Origin: Candidatus Kuenenia stuttgartensis
Lineage (GTDB): Bacteria > Planctomycetota > Planctomycetia > Planctomycetales > Planctomycetaceae
NCBI GenBank assembly: GCA_945906725.1
Contig: CAMDRI010000022.1
Location: 1-46,465 of the forward strand
Length of the DNA: 46,465 nt
Direction of reading: 5' to 3'
Shown: piece by piece, positions 17,201 through 25,101 of the stretch
Layout of the letters: each line of letters begins with the position of its first letter
How positions within the stretch are numbered: position 1 is the first letter of the stretch
Made by a program: the position numbers and the translations under genes
Notes under the pieces: generated by a model
The model's database searches: none
The model's input: the letters and a program-made list of their open reading frames with translations, nothing else
Told to the model about the DNA's origin: nothing

Positions 17201-17700
17201 CGGCTCCTGCTGTGATTACCGGAGTCGCGCTGTCGCTGCTGTTGACCGGCTCGACGCTCAACATCCAAAGCTTCATCGGTGCGATCATGAGCCTGGGCGT
17301 CGCAATGGCCAACGCGATCCTACTGGTGACATTCGCGGAACAGCACCGAACTCATTCCCTCTCCCCCGTGGAGATGGTGGTCGAAGGCCGAGTGAGCGTG
17401 TCGAAACCTAATGACGCTCGATCCGCCGCCATTTACGGTGCAACATCACGGCTGCGAGCAATCGCGATGACCAGCGCCGCCATGCTCGCCGGTATGTTGC
17501 CGCTGGCACTCGGCCTTGGCGAATCCGGACAACAAACCGCTCCGCTTGGCAGAGCCGTCATCGGTGGCCTGCTCGCCGCAACATTCGCGACGCTGCTGAT
17601 CCTGCCTGCCGTCTTCGCGATCGTGCAATCGCGTGCCACCACGAAGTCCGCTTCGCTTGACCCTGAAGACCCAGAGAGTGCGAATTACGTCACGATCTAG
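14293..17700 (+). CDS. RND efflux transporter permease subunit
   Basis: 1135 residues, the inner-membrane pump of a tripartite system. The RND layout is complete: TM1 near the N-terminus (RRPITVMVGIIAVVL), a large periplasmic porter domain, TM2-6 with GGLALAVGILVDEATVEIENI (TM4; the usual Asp-Asp pair is Asp-Glu), a second periplasmic domain, and TM8-12 (VAMANAILLVTFAE). The lysine found in AcrB TM10 is not conserved. Two insertions are encoded by repeat DNA: residues about 521-548, after TM6, and about 1022-1036, after TM10. Both fall in predicted cytoplasmic loops. I chose the ATG giving MNPIIFALRRP; a 12-residue longer start exists, and neither has a clear Shine-Dalgarno. The substrate is unknown. 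Confidence 0.93.
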   Translation: MNPIIFALRRPITVMVGIIAVVLTAFIAVRPKAFDIALAKVGIELPLKCMPIDIFPALNLPVIYVCQPYGGMDPAQMEGLLTNYYEYHFLYINGIHHVESRNVQGTALMKLIFHPGTNMAQAMAETINYVNRSRAMMPPGTVPPFVMRFDTGSVPVGYLVFSSETRTIGEISDLALMKVRPMFSALPGVSAPPPFGGSARSIVVRADPDRLRAYGIAPDDVVNALVAGNAVSPSGNLRIGDNYPMVPTNAMIKDIKELGSIPIKVGTTSGGGAAAIGSASTVYLRDIGSIEDATDITTGYSLVNGRRAVYILATKRADASTMSVIDEIKAAMPKFRAEVPSDINVSFEFDQSPYVTRAINSLATEGTLGAILTGLMVLVFLRDWRSALVVVLNIPLAIAASIVGLWLCGQTINLMTLGGLALAVGILVDEATVEIENIHTQMQHTSSVAWAVRLGNAQTAIPRLLAMLCILAVFVPSFFMSGAARELFVPLSLAVGFSMIASYILSSTFVPVVATWLLRGVDGRGSRVDGHDKTAADMPSTISHQPSTYSLLIMTIVRQRWLVVPVYLVVCGVTLFWASGRLGIEIFPTVDAGEFRLRFRAPDGTHIERTEKIALEILDMVKQKIGEKKVAMTLGYIGTVPASFPINSVYHFSRGPEEGLLRIALKPKSGISTEAMKEELRREFLDRFPTVRFSFEPADIISEVMSFGSPTPIEIAARGGSLDENHEYIGKVQTALGKLPAIRDMQVVQARDYPTVEIKVDREKAGLSGTTVSQVARSIVTATSSSRFVVPNYWPDPKTGIGYQVQVEIPQPQLDSIEDLGAVPIQRSSGAASGQSLLLRDVASLMDGKSHGEYDRYNMKREISLTANIVGDDLGAVSQQITHVLNAVGKEDADAKAMAHQEAVAKAKAAGNPDPPKPASIHHELRGQIPPLRAIMNGLGIGLLLAVLVIFLMLSANFQSWRLAFVTVSTAPAVITGVALSLLLTGSTLNIQSFIGAIMSLGVAMANAILLVTFAEQHRTHSLSPVEMVVEGRVSVSKPNDARSAAIYGATSRLRAIAMTSAAMLAGMLPLALGLGESGQQTAPLGRAVIGGLLAATFATLLILPAVFAIVQSRATTKSASLDPEDPESANYVTI
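15853..15935. repeat. Inverted-repeat element in frame inside the RND permease
   Basis: Arms of 30 bp at 15853-15882 and 15906-15935, imperfect, built from short GTTGATGG/TCGAGGG units, with a 23-bp spacer. In the gene's frame it encodes a Gly/Arg/Ser-rich stretch (GVDGRGSRVDG ... STISHQPST) between TM6 and TM7, where relatives run directly from the helix into the next cytoplasmic segment. Confidence 0.85.
17357..17400. repeat. REP-like sequence in frame inside the RND permease
   Basis: The stretch starts CCCTCTCCCCCGTGGAGATG and continues with GGTCGAAGGCCGAGTGAG. It resembles the dispersed bacterial repeat of general form CCCTCTCCC-GGGAGAGGG-TGGCCGAAGGCC-GGGTGAG, in somewhat decayed form. 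In frame it encodes LSPVEMVVEGRVSV in a loop where related RND proteins are shorter. Confidence 0.6.
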
Positions 17701-17721
17701 GACGGGCACTCTTGTCCGTCC
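17700..17721. repeat. Short palindrome between permease and adaptor genes
   Basis: GGACGG ... CCGTCC palindrome around GCACTCTTGT; it starts on the last base of the permease stop codon. The centre resembles the arm of the element at 1830-1906, as a single copy. As RNA it would be a small intercistronic hairpin. Confidence 0.65.
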
Positions 17722-17739
17722 AACAAAACGAGTCCCACG

Positions 17740-19098
17740 ATGCCCACAAAACTACTGCTCTTCTCGATCAGTCTCGCCACACTGACCGGCTGCGGATCCA
17801 CAGACGCGACCTCCGCGCCCGCCATTGAATTCGCTCACAGCGTCATGCGAGTCACGCCAATCAAGCCGACTCGCAAGACGCTGGTGCGGATCACCGCGCA
17901 ACCCGGCCAAATTGAGGCGTTCGAGGAAACGGCGATTCACGCCAAGCTCGCCGGGTTCGTCAAAAAGGTGCATGTCGATATCGGTGACCGAGTCACGGGG
18001 CCGTCGCGAGTCAGCACCGATCAGCCGGAGCAGCCCGGCCAAATCCTCGCCGAATTGGAGATTCCGGAACTCGATGCTGAATTGAAACAGAAGCAAGCCC
18101 TCGTCGCACAAGCAGCGGCCGAAGTCACGCAGTCGGAAGCGGGCATCAAAGTCGCGAAGTCGGCGAAGACATCAGCCGAGGCGCTCGTGGCGGAAGCCCG
18201 TGCATCGGTCGAACGCGCTGACGCAATGTACGAACGCTGGAAATCAGAATTCGAGCGAGTCCGCGAACTCGTCGCCAAGCAAGCGGTCACACAGAAAGTC
18301 GCCGACGAAACCGAGCAACAGTTCAAAGCGGCCGACGCCGCGCGGCGAGAGATTGCCGCCAAGATCAAATCGACTCAGGCCAAACTCAGCGAGGCCTCCG
18401 CTAACATCGAGAAGGCCGACGCCGACCTCGTCGCCGCACAATCGAAGCACAAGGTCGCTGAAGCCGACGAACAAAAGACCCGCGCGTTGCTCAGCTACGC
18501 CACGCTGCGAGCACCGTTCGACGGAGTCATCACCGAACGGCATCTCGACACGGGCCACCTCGTGCAGCCTAGCGGTGCCAGTGGCAAATCGCTGTTCGTC
18601 GTCGTGCGAGCCGATACGGTTCGCATTTCGCTCGATGTCCCCGAAGCCGACGCCGGGTTCATTGAAACCGGTAAACCTGCCACGATCAAAGTCCCGTCGC
18701 TCGCCGCGACGTTCGTCGGAAAAGTCGCCCGCACCGCGTGGACTTTGCAGACCAGTTCGCGCACGTTGCGAACCGAAATCGATGTCGAGAATCCCAGTGG
18801 ACGTCTGCGGCCGGGCATGTACGCCACCGCCGAAATCGAGGTCGCTCGCCGTCCTGCTGATACGCTGTCTCTCCCGAAATCGGCGATCCTTAAGCAAGGG
18901 GCCGAGTCGTACTGCCTGGGCATCACGTCCCAGAACAAGATCGAAAAACTGGCGATCAAAACCGGCATCGTCGCCGTCACGCCAACTGGAACCGACATCG
19001 AAATCGTCTACGGCCTGACCGGCGAGGAATCGCTGATCGGTGCGAATCTCACCGCGTACAAAGAGGGCCAAGCGGTCGAAGTGATCGTGGCGAAGTGA
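17740..19098 (+). CDS. RND efflux periplasmic adaptor subunit (lipoprotein)
   Basis: 452 residues. A lipoprotein signal with LTGC (lipidated Cys18) anchors it, probably in the inner membrane. A lipoyl/barrel-sandwich half-motif (IHAKLAGFVKKVHVDIGDRV) precedes a long alpha-helical hairpin at about 115-250 rich in Ala/Glu/Lys, then the second lipoyl half (ATLRAPFDGVITERHLDTG), a beta-barrel domain and a membrane-proximal domain ending AVEVIVAK. This is the membrane fusion protein that joins the RND pump at 14293-17700 to the outer-membrane channel at 19327-20952. It starts 39 bp after the permease stop. Confidence 0.93.
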   Translation: MPTKLLLFSISLATLTGCGSTDATSAPAIEFAHSVMRVTPIKPTRKTLVRITAQPGQIEAFEETAIHAKLAGFVKKVHVDIGDRVTGPSRVSTDQPEQPGQILAELEIPELDAELKQKQALVAQAAAEVTQSEAGIKVAKSAKTSAEALVAEARASVERADAMYERWKSEFERVRELVAKQAVTQKVADETEQQFKAADAARREIAAKIKSTQAKLSEASANIEKADADLVAAQSKHKVAEADEQKTRALLSYATLRAPFDGVITERHLDTGHLVQPSGASGKSLFVVVRADTVRISLDVPEADAGFIETGKPATIKVPSLAATFVGKVARTAWTLQTSSRTLRTEIDVENPSGRLRPGMYATAEIEVARRPADTLSLPKSAILKQGAESYCLGITSQNKIEKLAIKTGIVAVTPTGTDIEIVYGLTGEESLIGANLTAYKEGQAVEVIVAK

Positions 19099-19326
19099 CC
19101 CGCTCCGCCGTCGCCGTTAAAGTCCGCCGGCCCTCGCGAGTCTCTCTCGCTTTCGCGACCGACACGACTGTTGCCACACGAGCGATCGGAATGATCGGAA
19201 CCCTGCATTCGGTCGCTCCGTCTTGCCGATCCCGAACTCGCGGCCTCGTGCTCGATCGGATTGCGGAACGGATTCCGCGCTCGGCATCGGCAAAAGCTGC
19301 CGCCGCACTACCAAGGACGCTGATAC

Positions 19327-20952
19327 GTGATTGCCGCACTGCGACAACTTGGCCTCGGTGCTGTTTGCGGGCTGCCGACGATCATCGCTGGCTGCGCGAC
19401 ATCACCGACCGTCGACATCCGTGACATTCGGCCGAACTCAATTGCCGCGAAGCCGAAAACCAACAACGCAAAACTCGCGTATCGGCCACGTATCGAGTTT
19501 ATCGACACGAAGTCCATTGCCTCTGACAACCCCAACGTCATCGAGCCGGCATCGTTCGTGGTGGAAGTCACCTTGCCTCCGAAGCCTGCGAAACCAGGCC
19601 ACTCGTCGCCGATCACACCGCAGCCGGCAGCGCCGACCGGATATTCGATTGACCTCGCATCGGCGTTGCAGCTTGCGGCTGGGCAGAATCCGAACATCGC
19701 ATTCGCTCGCGAGCGGATCAACGAGGCGTACGCCCAACACGCCCGGGCCGAAGCCTTGTGGCTGCCGTCGATCCGAGCCGGTGGCAACTGGAACAAGCAC
19801 GAAGGTCGCATTCAAAGTGTGGAAGGCGAGGTCTTCAATACGAGCCGAGGTTCGTTCTTTGGTGGACTCGGAGCCAACGCGGTCGGAGCCGGGTCGCCGA
19901 CGGTGCCGGGCGTGTTCGCGTCCTTTCATGTGACCGATGCGATTCACCAGCCGACGATCACCGGCCATGCCGCCGCATCGCGGCAGTATTCTGCGTCCGT
20001 GACTGAGCAAGACGTGATGTTGCAAACGGCGACCGGGTACCTCGATCTGTTGCGAGCCAACCAAGAACTCGCGATCGCTCACGACATCGAACAACTTGCT
20101 CAAAAGCTGACGGACCTGACCAAGGCGTATTCCGACACCGGTCAGGGACTCGCCGCCGATCACGACCGCGCTCGTGCGGAGTGGGCTGTGAGACGGAACG
20201 AGTCGGTGCGGGCCGAAGAAGCAGTGCGGGTCGCGAGCGCGCGACTCGCACAACTGCTGCACATCGACCCGTCAGTCGAATTGTTGCCGACCGAAACGAC
20301 CGTCGCTCCGCTGTCGCTGACCGACACAAACGGCTCCCTGCAAGAACTCGTCGCGACCGGCTTGTCGCATCGCCCAGAAATCTGCGAGCAACGTCAGCTT
20401 GTCGCCGAGGCTTGCGCGCGATTGAAACGCGAAAAGCACGCGCCGCTGCTGCCCAGCGTATTGCTCGGCGTCAGTTACGGCGGATTCGGCGGTGGTCTCG
20501 GCGACAATTTCCGTCGGCCGGGCGACCGGCTCGATGCCGACGCCATCGCATTTTGGGAGGTCCGCAATCTCGGACTTGGTGAGAAAGCCGCTCGGGACGA
20601 AGCGAGTTCACGAGTCAACCAAGCCCGATGGCGCGAGATCGCGACTCTCGACCGCATCGCTCGCGAAGTGGTCGAAGCACACGCGCAGATCGCGGCTCGG
20701 AAACGGCAACTTGCAGTCGCCGAAGAGGGCGTTCAAGCCGCGACGAATTCCTTCGAGCGAAATTCGGAACGGATTCGCAATGCTCAAGGCTTGCCGCTGG
20801 AGACACTGCAATCGTTGCAGGCGTTGGCTCAGGCTCGCCGCGAATATCTCCGCACGATCAACGACTACAATATCGCGCAATTTCAACTGCAACGCGCGCT
20901 GGGCTGGTCTCAAGTCGGTCCGTTTTTCCAAGCTGAGACGATCAAGAACTGA
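19327..20952 (+). CDS. TolC-family outer-membrane efflux channel (lipoprotein)
   Basis: 541 residues. The N-terminus has a lipobox IAGC (Cys23), and the body has the TolC/OMF fold: ALQLAAGQNPNIAFARERINEAYAQ, long heptad-like helices, ATGYLDLLRANQELAIAHD, and the second repeat ending in EYLRTINDYNIAQFQLQRALG. It completes the efflux system with the two preceding genes. The start is GTG, with no better ATG upstream in frame. The 228 bp between the adaptor and this gene is longer than usual for one operon and shows no clear terminator. An unusually long N-terminal linker (about 25-90) precedes the channel domain. Confidence 0.9.
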   Translation: MIAALRQLGLGAVCGLPTIIAGCATSPTVDIRDIRPNSIAAKPKTNNAKLAYRPRIEFIDTKSIASDNPNVIEPASFVVEVTLPPKPAKPGHSSPITPQPAAPTGYSIDLASALQLAAGQNPNIAFARERINEAYAQHARAEALWLPSIRAGGNWNKHEGRIQSVEGEVFNTSRGSFFGGLGANAVGAGSPTVPGVFASFHVTDAIHQPTITGHAAASRQYSASVTEQDVMLQTATGYLDLLRANQELAIAHDIEQLAQKLTDLTKAYSDTGQGLAADHDRARAEWAVRRNESVRAEEAVRVASARLAQLLHIDPSVELLPTETTVAPLSLTDTNGSLQELVATGLSHRPEICEQRQLVAEACARLKREKHAPLLPSVLLGVSYGGFGGGLGDNFRRPGDRLDADAIAFWEVRNLGLGEKAARDEASSRVNQARWREIATLDRIAREVVEAHAQIAARKRQLAVAEEGVQAATNSFERNSERIRNAQGLPLETLQSLQALAQARREYLRTINDYNIAQFQLQRALGWSQVGPFFQAETIKN

Positions 20953-20971
20953 CGTCCATCTGCTAATTCGC

Positions 20972-20992
20972 GGCAGGCTGGGAAGCCTGACC
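20972..20992. repeat. Small palindromic repeat
   Basis: GGCAGGCT-GGGA-AGCCTGACC forms an 8-bp-class hairpin with one mismatch, 19 bp past the stop of the TolC-family gene. It could act as a weak 3' hairpin or be a solo copy of a dispersed repeat. Confidence 0.45.
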
Positions 20993-21028
20993 TATCCAAG
21001 AGTGACTGCCCGGCGACAGGCGATGCGG

Positions 21029-21286
21029 TTAACCGCTGGCATCCGTCACGAGTTGCTGCGGATCGACTCCAAGTGCGTCGAGTATCGTCGCTGTGAAATC
21101 TCCAGGGGACACTGGATCTGCGAGGACTTCACCCTCCGACTTGATCCCTGGAACTTCATCCCACGGTAATGCTCTCGCCAGCGACAATCCAGCCAGTTCG
21201 AGCGTGGCAACTCGAACAACTCCGCGGCGAGTCCAACCAGACGAATTCGGCAGTAAGAGGTCAACGGCCCGCATGATGGCTTCCAC
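21029..21286 (-). pseudogene. DUF1501 gene remnant with large internal deletion
   Basis: An 85-codon frame reads like the two ends of a DUF1501 protein joined together. The N-terminal half (SGWTRRGVVRVATLELAGLS) matches the degenerate Tat start of the family. The C-terminal half (GEVLADPVSPGDFTATILDA then LGVDPQQLVTDASG) matches the family's last segment, and the whole central domain of some 350 residues is missing. The final RP-proline tail is also cut. It begins with GTG directly overlapping the stop of the thioredoxin gene, so it might still be translated by coupling. A small unrelated protein is the alternative. Confidence 0.55.
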
Positions 21287-21895
21287 TCACGATGGCTTGT
21301 CGTTCGCTTTCGCTTCCGCCTTCCGCACCTCATGTTCCAGAACCGCACGAATATCACCGCCGTCGAGAGACGACCATACAAGACGGCCATTGGCTCCAAA
21401 GACGTACAGCGCTGGGATCGCATCTGCCTCAAGCGTCTGAGTCGTCCGCACCGCTCCCCAGCCAACTGACCAAGTGACACCAAATGATTCAATCACCTTT
21501 TGGATTTCACCGAGTTCTCCCTTCCCTTCCTCCGTCAGCCCAACAAACACGATTTCGCGATTCGCAAAGGCCTCATGCAGCTTGACCAGAGTAGGCATAT
21601 TCTTTCGGCAAGGCTCGCACCAACTCGCCCAGACTTCGATCACCACGACTTTTCCCGCGAGCGCATCACGAGTGGGTGGCGGGCCATTGATCCAGCCCGC
21701 CGCCTCGATCTCAGGCAACCGGATCCCCGTCAGTGAGCTGCCGAAAAAAGGGACGAAACTTCGCGGCGATAACATCCACGCCAAAGCCACAACGCCAATC
21801 GCCAAACCCAACAGCAAAAAAAAGATTTGCTTCGAATAACTGTCCCTTCGGAATTGATTCGGGACATCTGAGTCCATCAGGGGATCATGCGACAT
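21287..21895 (-). CDS. TlpA-like membrane-anchored thioredoxin
   Basis: 202 residues. One transmembrane helix at about 22-42 anchors a periplasmic thioredoxin domain. The active site WASWCEPC (Cys93, Cys96) follows the standard beta strand KVVVIEVW, and cis-proline lies in DAIPALYVFG. The family reduces or isomerises disulfides, often for cytochrome c or other exported metalloproteins, which would suit the many haem-binding proteins nearby; that link is inference. A GAGGAG Shine-Dalgarno 5 bp before the ATG is strong. leuB lies 122 bp upstream on the same strand. Confidence 0.9.
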   Translation of the reverse strand: MSHDPLMDSDVPNQFRRDSYSKQIFFLLLGLAIGVVALAWMLSPRSFVPFFGSSLTGIRLPEIEAAGWINGPPPTRDALAGKVVVIEVWASWCEPCRKNMPTLVKLHEAFANREIVFVGLTEEGKGELGEIQKVIESFGVTWSVGWGAVRTTQTLEADAIPALYVFGANGRLVWSSLDGGDIRAVLEHEVRKAEAKANDKPS

Positions 21896-22017
21896 AAAAA
21901 CTCCTCGAAATTACGACGACACCAATCGGCGGAATTCACGTCACTGGAAAACAATTTCAACTCGCCCACGGTACAACTCGGCGATCAACTCTGCCAGATC
22001 ATTGCCCCGCCAACGGC

Positions 22018-23091
22018 TCATTTTTCGAGCTGAGCGACGACCAACGATCCCATTTCCGACGTGCTGACGCTCCTGCCGCCAGCAGCTATGTCGATAGTCC
22101 GATGACCTGCTTTGAGAACACTGTCCACGGCCGCTTCGATCGCGCGAGCTTCCGGCTCCAACGCCAACGAGTGCCTCAGCAACATCGCCACCGCCAGAAT
22201 CGTCGCCAACGGATTCGCGATCCCCTTGCCCGCGATATCCGGTGCGGAGCCGTGAATCGGTTCGTACAACCCCGGCCCGGACGATCCCAGCGACGCCGAC
22301 GGCAGCATGCCCATCGAGCCGGGCAGCATGGCGCCTTCGTCGGTCAAAATGTCGCCGAACAAATTCTCGGTCACGATCACGTCGAAACTGCGTGGCTTGC
22401 TGATGAGGTGCATCGCCATCGCATCGACTAGCAAGACCTCGTACTGCACGTCGGGAAACTCGTCGCGAACGATTCGCTGCGAGACCTCACGCCACAACCG
22501 CGATACTTCCAGCACATTGGCCTTGTCGACTTGCGTCAGCTTTTTTCGACGGCCTTGAGCAGCTCGCGCGGCCATTCGCGTGATCCGTTCGATCTCGGCG
22601 GTGTTGTAGATCATGGTGTTGAACGCCTCTTCGCCCGACGGATGCGGACGACGTCCCGACTCGCCGAAATAGATGCCGCCAGTCAACTCGCGGAAGAACA
22701 GGATGTCGACTCCCTCGACAATCTCGCGTTTGAGCGGCGACGCATCGACCAGCACGTCGTACGCCTTCACCGGCCGCACGTTCGCGAACAATTGCAGCTC
22801 CTTGCGGATCTTCAACAGTCCCGCTTCTGGCCGAGTCTTTGCACGCGGGTCGTCCCACTTCGGCCCGCCGACCGCGCCGAGCAACACCGCCTGCGAGCTC
22901 TTGCACGCTGCGGTCGTCGCATCGGGCAGGGCGCTGCCGGTCGCGTCGATTGCGCAGCCACCGATCAGGCAGGTTTCAAACGTGAATCTATGCCCGAACT
23001 TCCGAGCCACCGCGTTAAGCACGTTTTGTCCTTCGGCGACCACTTCCGGACCGATGCCGTCACCGGGCAACAACACAATTTTTGAATCCAT
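22018..23091 (-). CDS. leuB: 3-isopropylmalate dehydrogenase
   Basis: 357 residues, the normal LeuB length. It starts [15 protein letters not shown] and has the nucleotide/substrate signatures [27 protein letters not shown], and the metal site [15 protein letters not shown] followed by [12 protein letters not shown] and [18 protein letters not shown]. The enzyme oxidises and decarboxylates 3-isopropylmalate in leucine biosynthesis in the cytoplasm. The LeuB-type FRELTGG separates it from isocitrate dehydrogenases. No other leu gene is adjacent. The ATG at 23091 was chosen because the family's N-terminus begins there; the open frame further upstream has no homology-like content. Confidence 0.95.
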   Translation of the reverse strand: MDSKIVLLPGDGIGPEVVAEGQNVLNAVARKFGHRFTFETCLIGGCAIDATGSALPDATTAACKSSQAVLLGAVGGPKWDDPRAKTRPEAGLLKIRKELQLFANVRPVKAYDVLVDASPLKREIVEGVDILFFRELTGGIYFGESGRRPHPSGEEAFNTMIYNTAEIERITRMAARAAQGRRKKLTQVDKANVLEVSRLWREVSQRIVRDEFPDVQYEVLLVDAMAMHLISKPRSFDVIVTENLFGDILTDEGAMLPGSMGMLPSASLGSSGPGLYEPIHGSAPDIAGKGIANPLATILAVAMLLRHSLALEPEARAIEAAVDSVLKAGHRTIDIAAGGRSVSTSEMGSLVVAQLEK

Positions 23092-23379
23092 CGTTCGCTC
23101 GACCCTTTCACAGAAACTCATGGGAATCAAATCGGCCGACGAATGTAACGGTCTCCGGTAGTCAGCTCCACGATGCCGTTCGGCAGAACCGACACGACCG
23201 GCGCGACGGTCGATTCCGCTGTTCCAGATGCGACCGATGCCAGCCGCACGTTGTCGCGGCGGATCGGCGATATCGACCGATCCGAACTGAAGCAGGCCGC
23301 AATCCTCGGCCGATTCCCCGAGAAATCTCAACGTCCTTTCGGCGTCACATCGCCGTCTCGTCTCGCGAAAGAGCGACCC

Positions 23380-23640
23380 ATGCTTCGCACGTTTTGTTTC
23401 GCCGCCGGCATTATCATCACCATGTGGGGCGCGACCTTTCTGATGGTCGACCAGATGACTTTTGCCTGGAAGGTCGAACCGACCATCGAACGCGATGCCT
23501 CGTTCCGTGGGTTTTACGTCACGCTCAACGAAAGCAAGCAGCGAGTCTTCAACCCACCGCAATGGTTGGCTTTCTGCCTGATGTCTGTTGGCACGGTAAC
23601 GATGCTGTATTCGATCGCGCTGCCGAAGAAGCAAAGTTAA
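23380..23640 (+). CDS. Small two-helix membrane protein, unknown function
   Basis: 86 residues from the ATG that opens a hydrophobic segment ([20 protein letters not shown]). A second hydrophobic helix ([20 protein letters not shown]) lies near the C-terminus, and the loop between them is soluble and mildly charged ([20 protein letters not shown]). I do not recognise the family; the layout suggests a small inner-membrane protein. Only a weak AAAGAG precedes the start. The frame extends further upstream, but that part is Arg/Ser-rich and looks non-coding. Confidence 0.6.
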   Translation: MLRTFCFAAGIIITMWGATFLMVDQMTFAWKVEPTIERDASFRGFYVTLNESKQRVFNPPQWLAFCLMSVGTVTMLYSIALPKKQS

Positions 23641-23711
23641 CGTGCGGCAGGTTTTCAACCAGCCAGCGCTCCTCTCATCGCGAAGAAGGCAGGTTGAAAA
23701 CCTGCCCCACG
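23641..23711. repeat. Inverted-repeat element filling the gap between convergent genes
   Basis: Arms of 24 bp at 23641-23664 and 23688-23711 with two mismatches (complement of right arm: CGTGGGGCAGGTTTTCAACC TGCC). It begins at the base after one stop codon and ends at the base before the stop codon of the convergent gene. A second copy of the same sub-family is at 29284-29340. It probably serves both genes as a 3' hairpin. Confidence 0.9.
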
Positions 23712-25091
23712 CTACAGCAACTCGGCAATCGGCCGTCCGTCGGACAAGATCGCGATCGGCCGGCCCGAGTGATCTAGAAAGCTTCGCGTCGAGTCGATGC
23801 CCAGATGCTGGTAAACCGTCGCCAGCAGGTCTTGAGGCGTGAACGGCTTCTCGGTCGGGAACTCGGCCTTTGAGTTCGTCGCACCGACGACCTGTCCCAT
23901 TCGCAGGCCGCCACCCGAAATCAATGCCGAGTACGCTTGCGGCCAGTGATCGCGGCCGGTCCCTGATGCGTTGTGGCTCAAGCGCGGAGTTCGGCCGAAC
24001 TCGCCAACGACCACGACCAGAATCTTCTGGTCAAGTCCCCGTTCAAAGATGTCTTCAATCAGCGTCGCCAGCGCGTGATCCATGTACGGCAGCCGAGTAC
24101 GCATGTAGTCGCCGAAGTGTCCCGGCCGCATGGCGTTCAGGATGTGGTCGTCCCAGTTCGTAAATTCCGGGCCGTTCTTGGGCGTGTCGATCGCCAAGTT
24201 GATGACCGCCGCACCGGCCTCGGCCAATCGCCGAGCCAACAGACATCCCTGGCCCCACAGATTGCGGCCGTAGCGGTCGCGTAACCGGTCGTCTTCTTTC
24301 GACAGATCGAACGCAGTGGCCGTCGTCGAACTGGTGAGCAACTCAAACGCTCGTTCGCGAAATTGTCCGGTTGCTTCGAGCTGTCCGCTTTGATCGAGGT
24401 CTTTCCGTAAGCGGTCAAATTCCGTCAGCAGCAATTTGCGATTCTCCAAAATCGCCGGATCGCGGCCGACACTGATCTGCGTCTTCAACGGAGCGTAGTT
24501 CGCCGACGACGGATCGCCCGCCGCAAACGCCGCGTGATGCCGGCCGAGATACGTCGGCCGCGTGTAGTTCGGATGATTCGGCACGCCGACGTACGGCGGG
24601 ATCGCATTCGCTCCCATGCCTCGCACGCGGCTGGCGATCGATCCGAAGTCGGGGTGTTCGCTCTTCGATTGCGAGGTCGGGTCCAGCACGCTCGGCCGCT
24701 TGCCGGTCATCACGATGATGCCGCCGTCGCTGTGAATCCCGATGTCGTGATTCAGTGACCGCACCAGCGAGAACTTGTCCGCGACCGCCGCCTGCCGAGG
24801 AAACAGCTCGCAAATCTCCATTCCTGGCACGTTGGTCGCGATCGGCTGAAAGACGCTGCGGTACTCGACTGGAGCCTGCGGCTTCAAATCGTACGTCTCC
24901 AACTGCGACGGCCCACCGTGCAAGTACAGCATGATGACCGACGTGTCCGCGTTCGACGTTCCCGCCACCGACCGCGCCGCCAACAGATCGCTCAACGCCA
25001 GACCGCCCAATGCTAGACCGCCCAATGCCAGCGACCCGACTTGCAAGAAGTCGCGACGACTCACCGGACCAGTGCAGCAAGTGTGATTCAT
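23712..25091 (-). CDS. DUF1501 domain-containing exported protein
   Basis: 459 residues. A twin-arginine signal ([21 protein letters not shown]) is followed by the DUF1501 domain, an alkaline-phosphatase-like fold: [93 protein letters not shown]. Planctomycetes carry many of these, nearly always beside a DUF1549/DUF1553 haem protein, as here 10 bp upstream. The biochemical role is not established; export to the periplasm is supported by the signal. Confidence 0.93.
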   Translation of the reverse strand: MNHTCCTGPVSRRDFLQVGSLALGGLALGGLALSDLLAARSVAGTSNADTSVIMLYLHGGPSQLETYDLKPQAPVEYRSVFQPIATNVPGMEICELFPRQAAVADKFSLVRSLNHDIGIHSDGGIIVMTGKRPSVLDPTSQSKSEHPDFGSIASRVRGMGANAIPPYVGVPNHPNYTRPTYLGRHHAAFAAGDPSSANYAPLKTQISVGRDPAILENRKLLLTEFDRLRKDLDQSGQLEATGQFRERAFELLTSSTTATAFDLSKEDDRLRDRYGRNLWGQGCLLARRLAEAGAAVINLAIDTPKNGPEFTNWDDHILNAMRPGHFGDYMRTRLPYMDHALATLIEDIFERGLDQKILVVVVGEFGRTPRLSHNASGTGRDHWPQAYSALISGGGLRMGQVVGATNSKAEFPTEKPFTPQDLLATVYQHLGIDSTRSFLDHSGRPIAILSDGRPIAELL

Positions 25092-25101
25092 TGGTGATCT
25101 C

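Noticed and set aside
19438..20262. A 274-codon minus-strand frame opposite the TolC-family gene
   Set aside because: Low-complexity Arg-rich translation fully antisense to a well-supported gene.
14257..20952. Reading the RND system as a heavy-metal (CusA/CzcA) exporter
   Set aside because: The metal-pump signature residues are not visible and no metal-binding neighbour exists; I leave the substrate open.
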